A DNA stretch of 12,028 bases, taken from positions 1 to 12,028 of the forward strand of contig CAZCDM010000065.1 in assembly GCA_964497475.1 (NCBI GenBank). Direction: 5' to 3'. This document shows, in pieces, positions 6,839 to 12,028 of this stretch (its first letter is position 1; every line of letters begins with the position of its first letter). A program made the translations under genes and the position numbers. Source of the DNA: CAZCDM01 sp964497475 (GTDB taxonomy: Bacteria > Planctomycetota > Phycisphaerae > SM23-33). Under the pieces are notes generated by a model, which saw only the letters and a program-made list of their open reading frames with translations, was not told the origin of the DNA and did no database searches.

Positions 6839-7375
6839 ATGCCTCACCGCACTGCAACCTACAGCGAAGAGTACGGCCGCGTCATGCAGGCCATGACCAG
6901 CCGAGGCCTCCTGCTGGGCAGCTACAACGCCGAGCACACCCCCAACATCATGACCATCGGCTGGGGCTCGGTAGGCAGCATCTGGGGCATGCCCGTCTGG
7001 TCCGTGCTCGTCCGCCCCAGCCGATACACCTACGCCAACATCGAGCACACCGGCTGCTTCACCGTCAACGTGCCCCGGGTCGCGGACAGCTACGCCTGCG
7101 CCGAGTGCGGCACGCTCAGCGGGCGGGATGTCGACAAGTTCGCCCGCTGCAAACTCACCGCCGAGCAGGCGGGCAATGTCCTGGCCCCGCGCGTCGCCGA
7201 GTGCCCCATCATCTACGAATGCCAGGTCGTCCACTCCAACGACGTCCTGCCGGACAAGCTCGCCGACGAGATCCTCTCCGGCGCGTATATCGATGGCGAC
7301 TACCACCGCGTGTACTACGGCAAGATCCTCGCGACGCACATCGACGACGACGCCCTGGCCGACCTCGATGGATGA
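6839..7375 (+). CDS. Flavin reductase-like (FMN-binding split barrel) protein
   Basis: 178-residue soluble protein of the flavin reductase-like/flavoredoxin family, which binds FMN and usually acts in NAD(P)H-dependent flavin or iron reduction or electron transfer. The family pattern is clear in the first half: a MTIGWGS strand (about 38-44), WSVLVRPSRYTYANIEHTG (about 54-72) and the FTVNVP strand (about 74-79), then SGRDVDKF (about 99-106). The length is typical of the short single-domain members. Cysteines cluster at ACAECG (about 88-93), as in several anaerobe flavoredoxins. ATG 6839 is preceded by AAGGA with a 5-nt spacing. The substrate is not readable from sequence. The gene follows purF but no shared pathway is evident. 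It ends 11 nt from the convergent holB stop. Confidence 0.85.
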   Translation: MPHRTATYSEEYGRVMQAMTSRGLLLGSYNAEHTPNIMTIGWGSVGSIWGMPVWSVLVRPSRYTYANIEHTGCFTVNVPRVADSYACAECGTLSGRDVDKFARCKLTAEQAGNVLAPRVAECPIIYECQVVHSNDVLPDKLADEILSGAYIDGDYHRVYYGKILATHIDDDALADLDG

Positions 7376-7386
7376 CCGCCCTGCCG

Positions 7387-8532
7387 TCAGACCCGCAGCG
7401 GAGCAGCCGACGCGCAGGTAATCACCACGTTGTCCCACACCGTCTTGGCGTTGACGTTCCGCCACAGCAGCCCCTCCAGCAGGCTGAGCTGCTCGACGAT
7501 CTCCGCCAGCTGCATCGCGGTAAATCGCTCGGCCAGTTGCCCCACGGCCGCGGCCTGGTCCTGGTGAATCAGCGGCCGGTCGGCTTCGGTAACCAGCCCC
7601 AGCGCGTCGCGACAGGTGCTGGCGAGAATCTGAAGCATCGTCGCCACGGCCTGTCGCGTCGCCAGCCGCTTGGACATCTCCATGCCGGAATCGGCCCGGG
7701 CTTTTTTGACGATCTGCTCGGCCCGCTCATCCGAGAGCTTGGCCAGCCGCTCGCCCAAGGCTGCATCGCCGCCGGGCCCGAGGCTCGCCAGCGACTCGAC
7801 CAGCTCGCACTTGATCTCATGCCATCCCGCCCCGGCCAGCTCAATCGCCCTGCCGAGCGAGCCATCGGTAAACCGCGCCCAGAAAGCGGCCCGGTCCGGG
7901 TCGGGGCAAATCGGCTCGCCGGTTTCGGCGTCGAGCTCGGCCTGGAGTTTTTCGACGACGAACTCCTCGGGCAGCGGGCCGAAACGGATCAGCGAGCAGC
8001 GGCTGCGTGTGGTCGCCAGCAGGCGCCCGGGCGTGTCGGTCAGCAGGATCAGCCGGACGCCCGGCGGGGGTTCTTCGAGCGTTTTCAGCAGCGCGTTCTG
8101 TGCGGCGTTGCTCATCAGCTCGCTCTCGCGGACGACGAACACCTTGCCCCGGCCACCCGTGCTGGCCCGGCCGACCGGGGCGATCAGGAACTGGCGGATC
8201 ACCTCAATGCCGAGGTTCTGCATGACGCGGTTGCGGATTTGGGCGTCTTCGTGGAAGCGGGCGAGCTCTTTGTAGATCAGGTGGAAGTCGGGGTGCGCGT
8301 CGGCCTGCATCTGCATACAGGAGCTGCACTGCCCGCAGGCGAGAGGGCGCCCGTCGCTGTCCTGCGGCGATTCGCACAGCAGCACCTGCGCCAGGGCGCG
8401 GGCGGTGGTCTCCCGGCCCACGCCGTCAGGCCCGGCGAAAAGCATCGCGTGCGGCAGTCGGCCTGAGGTCATCAGGCTGGCGAGGCGATCGACTGCGGCG
8501 TCCTGGCCGACGATGTCCTGCAGCGGAATCAT
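7387..8532 (-). CDS. holB: DNA polymerase III, delta' subunit
   Basis: 381-residue AAA+ protein of the clamp-loader complex that places the beta sliding clamp on DNA. Visible features: IVGQDAAVDRL near the N-terminus; a Walker A-like GPDGVGRET (34-42), in which the usual Lys is Arg40, consistent with delta' being a poor or non-ATPase subunit; a four-Cys zinc module at C53, C66, C69 and C72; NALLKTLEEPP (146-156); and the SRC motif at 177-179, whose Arg acts in trans on a neighbouring ATP site. The C-terminal collar domain is poorly conserved. The start ATG overlaps the tmk stop by 4 nt (ATGA), and GGGAG inside the end of tmk (plus 8541-8545) lies 8 nt upstream, so tmk and holB are translationally coupled. 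DnaX (tau/gamma) is the main alternative, but the degenerate P-loop and the position after tmk favour HolB. Confidence 0.9.
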   Translation of the reverse strand: MIPLQDIVGQDAAVDRLASLMTSGRLPHAMLFAGPDGVGRETTARALAQVLLCESPQDSDGRPLACGQCSSCMQMQADAHPDFHLIYKELARFHEDAQIRNRVMQNLGIEVIRQFLIAPVGRASTGGRGKVFVVRESELMSNAAQNALLKTLEEPPPGVRLILLTDTPGRLLATTRSRCSLIRFGPLPEEFVVEKLQAELDAETGEPICPDPDRAAFWARFTDGSLGRAIELAGAGWHEIKCELVESLASLGPGGDAALGERLAKLSDERAEQIVKKARADSGMEMSKRLATRQAVATMLQILASTCRDALGLVTEADRPLIHQDQAAAVGQLAERFTAMQLAEIVEQLSLLEGLLWRNVNAKTVWDNVVITCASAAPLRV

Positions 8533-9221
8533 GCGTCAAACTCCCGGGCGATGGCGTCGATGATGCGGGCGGTGACTTCGTCCGGGCTGCCGGCGGCATC
8601 GACGAGGGCGACGGGGCCGGGGTAGATATCCGGCAGCCTGGCGAACCCCGCGCGGACCCGTTCGTGATACTCGCCGGTGCGGCTTTCGAGGCGATCGCCA
8701 TCGCCGAACAGCGCCATCTGCCCCGGCCGGGCGCTGCGCCGCTTGACGCGCGTGGCGGTGTTGTCCAGCCGATCCAGCCCACGCTGGGCGTCGATATCCA
8801 GCACAACCGTCAGGTCCGGCCAGGTGTCGTCAACGGCCAGCTTGCCCAGGGCGAGAATGCGATCGGGGTCGACCCCCAGCGCGCCCTGGTAGGCGAGCGT
8901 GGCCGAGATGAACCGGTCGCAGAGCACTACCGCGCCGGCATCAAGGCCCGGACGGATGACCTCGCCGAGCAGCTGGGCCCGGCTGGCCATGAACAGCAGC
9001 GTCTCGCAGGTGGGGTTGATGTCGAGGTCTTTGCTGTGCAGAAGAATCTGACGGATCTGCTGGCCGGTGGGCGTGCCGCCCGGGTCCACGGCGCGGACGA
9101 CACACTGGCCGGCCGATTCAAGGCGGTCCTGCAGCGCGTTGAGCTGCGTGGTCTTGCCCCCGCCATCGGGGCCATCGAGCACGATAAAGCGCCCCGCGAG
9201 ATGTTCGGTCCACTCGGCCAT
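8529..9221 (-). CDS. tmk: Thymidylate kinase (dTMP kinase)
   Basis: 230-residue cytoplasmic enzyme phosphorylating dTMP to dTDP for DNA synthesis. The P-loop GPDGGGKTT is at residues 17-25, DPGGT at 46-50 (Asp where REPGGT is usual), and the family signature DRFISATLAYQG at 102-113. The LID region (about 155-190) is longer than usual, with a segment ARPGQMALFGDGDR inserted before the conserved LES...EYHERVR. The P-loop lacks Arg and the LID is basic, as in E. coli-type enzymes. ATG 9221 is chosen because it places the P-loop at the usual distance from the N-terminus; no good Shine-Dalgarno is seen, and a GTG two codons upstream (9227) is an alternative. The gene starts 31 nt after the vapC-like stop and overlaps holB by 4 nt; tmk-holB adjacency is common in bacteria. 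Confidence 0.92.
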   Translation of the reverse strand: MAEWTEHLAGRFIVLDGPDGGGKTTQLNALQDRLESAGQCVVRAVDPGGTPTGQQIRQILLHSKDLDINPTCETLLFMASRAQLLGEVIRPGLDAGAVVLCDRFISATLAYQGALGVDPDRILALGKLAVDDTWPDLTVVLDIDAQRGLDRLDNTATRVKRRSARPGQMALFGDGDRLESRTGEYHERVRAGFARLPDIYPGPVALVDAAGSPDEVTARIIDAIAREFDA

Positions 9222-9252
9222 GGGCACAGTATCGCCCGGCCGGGCGGCAAAC

Positions 9253-9639
9253 TCAAGAACCGGCCGAGTCCGATGGAACGTACCGGACCCGCGGCAACTC
9301 GGCGAAGTGCTGATCCTGCGTCCAGACAGTCGCATCGTACTGGCAGGCGGTGGCATAGATGACCGCATCGGCCAGGGGCAGGCCATGCTCAGCCCCCAGC
9401 CGGGCTGCTTCCAGGGCGAGAGTCGAATCGAGGTCGACCACCCGGCCGGTCTGCACATGAGCGACGGCCTGGAGGGCCTGGGTCTGGCCCCGCTGACGAG
9501 CGATGACTTTGAACACTTCGTACACGACCAGGCTGGGCACGAGCAGATCGGCCCCGGCCTCGATCGGCGCGGCGTACTGCTCGGCGTTGGGCCCGTCGGC
9601 GAAATACTCCAGCCACCCGCACGAGTCGACCAGATTCAC
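9253..9639 (-). CDS. vapC: PIN-domain toxin, VapC-like ribonuclease
   Basis: 128-residue PIN-domain protein, predicted to be a metal-dependent endoribonuclease toxin (known VapC proteins cut tRNA or rRNA and halt translation). The four acidic active-site positions can be placed: D5 (VDSCGWLEYF), E41 (VVYEVFKV), D91 (LPLADAVIYATA) and D109 (WTQDQHF). The length is typical and nothing is missing, so the toxin looks active. The start is GTG 9639, which overlaps the antitoxin stop in a GTGA junction, giving coupled translation and less toxin than antitoxin. A PIN nuclease with a non-toxin role is less likely given the paired upstream gene. Confidence 0.87.
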   Translation of the reverse strand: MNLVDSCGWLEYFADGPNAEQYAAPIEAGADLLVPSLVVYEVFKVIARQRGQTQALQAVAHVQTGRVVDLDSTLALEAARLGAEHGLPLADAVIYATACQYDATVWTQDQHFAELPRVRYVPSDSAGS

Positions 9640-9842
9640 AGACGATCGTCCTGCCGGTCAACCCGCGTGTCGAGCCCGGCCAGCGAACCGCGAAGCGAAC
9701 GCATCGGCCGCAGTGGGATGAATTCGATCCGCCCGTCGAAGGCAATGACCTGACACTTCTCGCCGGGCCTGAGCTTGAGCCTCTCCCGTACCGCCTGGGG
9801 AATGACTACCTGAAATTTGGAAGACACCGTTACCGTCGTCAT
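9636..9842 (-). CDS. vapB: AbrB/SpoVT-type antitoxin, VapB-like
   Basis: 68-residue protein with an N-terminal swapped-hairpin AbrB DNA-binding domain (about 1-46: TVTVSSKFQVVIPQAVRERLKLRPGEK... pattern) and a short charged C-terminal tail (about 47-68) expected to wrap the toxin. It should neutralise the VapC-like nuclease and, alone or with it, repress its own promoter. ATG 9842 has GGAG (plus 9850-9853) 7 nt upstream. It is the first gene after a good promoter and the toxin follows with a 4-nt overlap, the standard antitoxin-first order. The partner is a PIN domain, so VapB is a better name than MazE. Confidence 0.88.
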   Translation of the reverse strand: MTTVTVSSKFQVVIPQAVRERLKLRPGEKCQVIAFDGRIEFIPLRPMRSLRGSLAGLDTRVDRQDDRL

Positions 9843-9868
9843 GCGATTTCTCCATCGATCACTCTTTC

Positions 9869-9897
9869 ATCTTACGATCAAGGCAGACGCAAAGCAA
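9869..9897 (-). promoter_or_regulatory. Predicted vapBC promoter with flanking CGATCA repeats
   Basis: On the - strand TTGCTT (plus 9892-9897), a 17-bp spacer, then TAAGAT (plus 9869-9874). Transcription would start about 20 nt before the vapB ATG. CGATCA occurs twice on the + strand, at 9856-9861 and 9875-9880, on either side of the -10, in positions where an autorepressor could bind. The operator role is inference. Confidence 0.5.
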
Positions 9898-9921
9898 GTC
9901 AATTCACAGCAGCGGTGGAGA

Positions 9922-12028
9922 TCATTCTTCCGGCGAGGTTTCCGGGGCGTCTTCGGTGACGGTCTGGGGCTTGTACTCTTCGCCGACCGGCGTGCCATCG
10001 AGGGTTTTGATTACGGGCACGGGGTTGGCCTCCTCGTGCTTTTCCAGGGCGGCTTCGAGTTCGTCGCGCTTTTCCTGGGGCAGGGCTTTCCAGCCGACTC
10101 GGCCTCGACACTTGGGGTAGCGGGCGCAGGAAATCCAAGGCCCCCGCTTGCCGCGCCGCAGGTTCATCGTCTCATTGCCGCACTTGGGACACTCCATCTC
10201 GATCGCCAGCGGCGGGGCCGAGGGCGGCTTGACGCAGCCCTTGCGGTCGAGGTTGACCACGCCCTTGCAGTCGGGGTAGCGGGTACAACTGAGGAACGGG
10301 CCGAAACGCCCTTTGCGTTCGACCAGCGGCGCGCCGCACTCCGGACAGGCGATATCGGTATGCTGGGCGCCGATGGGGTTGCCCTCGCGGTCGATCGGCA
10401 GGGCCGCCTTGCAATCCGGGTAGCGCGTGCAGCTGAGGAACTTGCCATTCTTGCCGAAGCGGTATTCCATCTTCGCGCCGCACTCGGGGCAGTCGTGGTC
10501 GCTGGGCTGGGTTTCAGCCTTGGCGTGGACCATCTCCTCGCGGGCGGTTTCCAGCTGCTGGACGAACGGGCCATAAAACTCCCGCAGGACCTCGACCCAG
10601 TCGGACTCGGCCTGCTCGACCTTGTCCAGCTCGTCTTCCATGTGGGCGGTGAAGCGCACCTCGAAGATCTTGGGGAAATGCTTGACCAGCTTGTCGGTCA
10701 CCACCGTTCCCAGGTCGGTCGGCAGGAGCGTCCGGCCGTTGCGCTCGACGTAGTTGCGGTCGAGCACGGTCTGGATGATGGCCGCGTAGGTACTGGGCCG
10801 ACCGATGTTGTCGGCCTCGAGGGCCTTGATGAGCGAGGCCTCGGTGTAGCGCGGCGGGGGCTGGGTGAAGTGCTGCGTCGGGTCGATCTGCACAGCCCCG
10901 ACGCGCTGGTTCTCGTCGAGCTCGGGCAGGAGCTGCTCGCCGCTGACGGGCACGCCGGCAACTTTCATGTAGCCATCGAAATGGAGCGTCCGGCCCATGG
11001 CGCGGAAGCTCGCCGGCCCGGCGGCCGTCTCGGCTACCAGCTCGACCTCGGTCACGTTCCACACCGCGGGGGTCATCTGGCAGGCAATGAACCGCTTCCA
11101 GATCAGGGAGTAGAGCTTGTACTGCTCGGCGGTGAGGTACTTCTGCACATGATCGGGGCGGGTGGCTGCATTGGTGGGGCGGATGGCCTCGTGGGCCTCC
11201 TGCGCACCGGGCCCGGATGTATAGTAGTTGGGCTTTTCCGGCAGGTAACCATCGCCGAATTTCTCGCCGATGAACCCGCGGGCGGCGGTGATCGCGTCGC
11301 GGGAGATATTCCGGCTGTCGGTTCGCATGTAGGTAATCAGGCCGACTTGCCCCTCGCCGCCGATCTCGATGCCCTCGTAAAGCTGCTGGGCGATGCGCAT
11401 CGTCTGCCGGGCCGTGAGCCGCAACTGCGAACTGGCCGTCTGCTGCAGCGAGGCCGTCGTGAACGGCGCGGGCGGACGGCTCTTGGTCTGCTTGGCTGCC
11501 AGCGACTGCACCACCACCGCCGGCGCCTGGGAATCGACATGCGTAGCCAGGGCGAGCTTGTTTTTGGCAACGCCCTTGGCCTTGTCGTCGGTCGTCTCCT
11601 GCCGCTGGTCGACAACCACACCCAACGCCTCGACCACCGGGAGGATGTCGTCCATGGTCTGGGGCTTGAACCGCTTGCCGCCGACCTTGGCCAGCTCGGC
11701 CTCGAAGGCGTTGTGCTCGGCCAGCCACGCCTGCTGCTGCGCCTTGGTCGGACCATTGCCCTTCTCATCGCGCTGGGCGAGAAACTCTCGCCACGCCTGG
11801 CCGAGCGACTCGGCCTGCGAGGGGTCGGGGCAGAACACCCCGCCCATCTTCCAGTATTCCTCGGGGTCGAAGGCGTCGATCTCGCGTTCGCGCTCGACGA
11901 TCAGCCGCAATGCAACCGACTGGACGCGACCGGCCGAGAGCCCGCCGGCGACCTTCTTCCACAGCAGCGGGCTGACCTGGTAGCCCACGATGCGGTCGAG
12001 AATCCGCCGCGCCTGCTGGGCGTTGACC
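9922..12028 (-). CDS. topA: DNA topoisomerase I, type IA (5' end outside window)
   Basis: C-terminal 701 residues of the enzyme that relaxes negative supercoils. The reading frame runs to the right edge (AQQARRILDRIVGYQVSPLLWKK..., a topA signature), so the GTG at 11988 is not the start and the TOPRIM domain lies outside the window. The active-site tyrosine is in GLITYMRTDSRN (codon 11329-11331). GRPSTYAAIIQTVLDRNYVERNGRTLLPTDLG (about 10700-10805) belongs to the core. Three CxxC...C...C zinc ribbons follow, centred near 10440, 10300 and 10150, then a basic linker and an acidic tail. Between the EEYWK region and APFTTASLQQ there are about 120 residues, roughly twice what I expect for E. coli or Bacillus TopA. 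It ends 79 nt before the vapB start codon; all genes from here to 7387 share its direction. Confidence 0.95.
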   Translation of the reverse strand, partial: VNAQQARRILDRIVGYQVSPLLWKKVAGGLSAGRVQSVALRLIVEREREIDAFDPEEYWKMGGVFCPDPSQAESLGQAWREFLAQRDEKGNGPTKAQQQAWLAEHNAFEAELAKVGGKRFKPQTMDDILPVVEALGVVVDQRQETTDDKAKGVAKNKLALATHVDSQAPAVVVQSLAAKQTKSRPPAPFTTASLQQTASSQLRLTARQTMRIAQQLYEGIEIGGEGQVGLITYMRTDSRNISRDAITAARGFIGEKFGDGYLPEKPNYYTSGPGAQEAHEAIRPTNAATRPDHVQKYLTAEQYKLYSLIWKRFIACQMTPAVWNVTEVELVAETAAGPASFRAMGRTLHFDGYMKVAGVPVSGEQLLPELDENQRVGAVQIDPTQHFTQPPPRYTEASLIKALEADNIGRPSTYAAIIQTVLDRNYVERNGRTLLPTDLGTVVTDKLVKHFPKIFEVRFTAHMEDELDKVEQAESDWVEVLREFYGPFVQQLETAREEMVHAKAETQPSDHDCPECGAKMEYRFGKNGKFLSCTRYPDCKAALPIDREGNPIGAQHTDIACPECGAPLVERKGRFGPFLSCTRYPDCKGVVNLDRKGCVKPPSAPPLAIEMECPKCGNETMNLRRGKRGPWISCARYPKCRGRVGWKALPQEKRDELEAALEKHEEANPVPVIKTLDGTPVGEEYKPQTVTEDAPETSPEE

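Noticed and set aside
4875..6857. 660-residue open frame on the - strand
   Set aside because: Antisense shadow of purF with monotonous Gly/Val/Ala/Asp composition and no motif; purF has clear catalytic residues.
6811..8466. 551-residue open frame on the + strand
   Set aside because: Covers the flavin reductase gene in another frame and is antisense to holB, both of which have clear family motifs.
9222..9458. N-terminal extension of tmk to position 9458
   Set aside because: It would overlap the vapC-like gene by about 200 nt, and the added residues are low-quality Pro/Ser/Arg sequence outside the kinase fold.

Overview
The window looks like chromosomal DNA of a moderately GC-rich Gram-negative bacterium, most likely a planctomycete (Planctomycetota, perhaps Phycisphaerae) recovered as a metagenome assembly. 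The assembly inference rests on an exactly 100-N scaffold gap. The lineage inference rests on gene style (a very large GspK-like pseudopilin and a divergent PurF) and on intergenic palindromic repeats of a kind I associate with that group. It is an inference, not a proof.

Layout. Positions 1-3889 (+ strand) are the 3' part of a pseudopilin operon of a type II secretion or type IV pilus-like machine: the C-terminal end of an unrecognised upstream gene, a GspJ/PilW-like prepilin with an AT-rich passenger domain, and a very large GspK-like minor pseudopilin broken by the gap. Positions 3890-4324 hold no gene but a dense series of palindromes and an imperfect inverted-repeat element. Positions 4325-4978 (- strand) encode a lipoprotein with two copies of a roughly 70-residue domain. 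It is transcribed divergently from a purF-type amidophosphoribosyltransferase (5211-6782, +), followed by a flavin reductase-like protein (6839-7375, +).

From 7387 to the right edge everything is on the - strand. In transcription order: topA (DNA topoisomerase I, 5' end outside the window), a vapB-vapC type toxin-antitoxin pair, tmk (thymidylate kinase) and holB (DNA polymerase III delta'). vapB/vapC overlap by 4 nt and tmk/holB overlap by 4 nt, so each pair is probably translationally coupled. A good sigma70-like promoter lies between topA and vapB and may also drive tmk-holB.

Most of the window is housekeeping or recognisable envelope/secretion genes. I found no clear new multi-gene system. 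The items most worth a second look are the lamin-tail-like insertion in the GspK-like protein, the duplicated-domain lipoprotein, the AT-rich passenger of the GspJ-like protein, the palindrome-rich intergenic region, and the toxin-antitoxin pair placed in front of tmk-holB.
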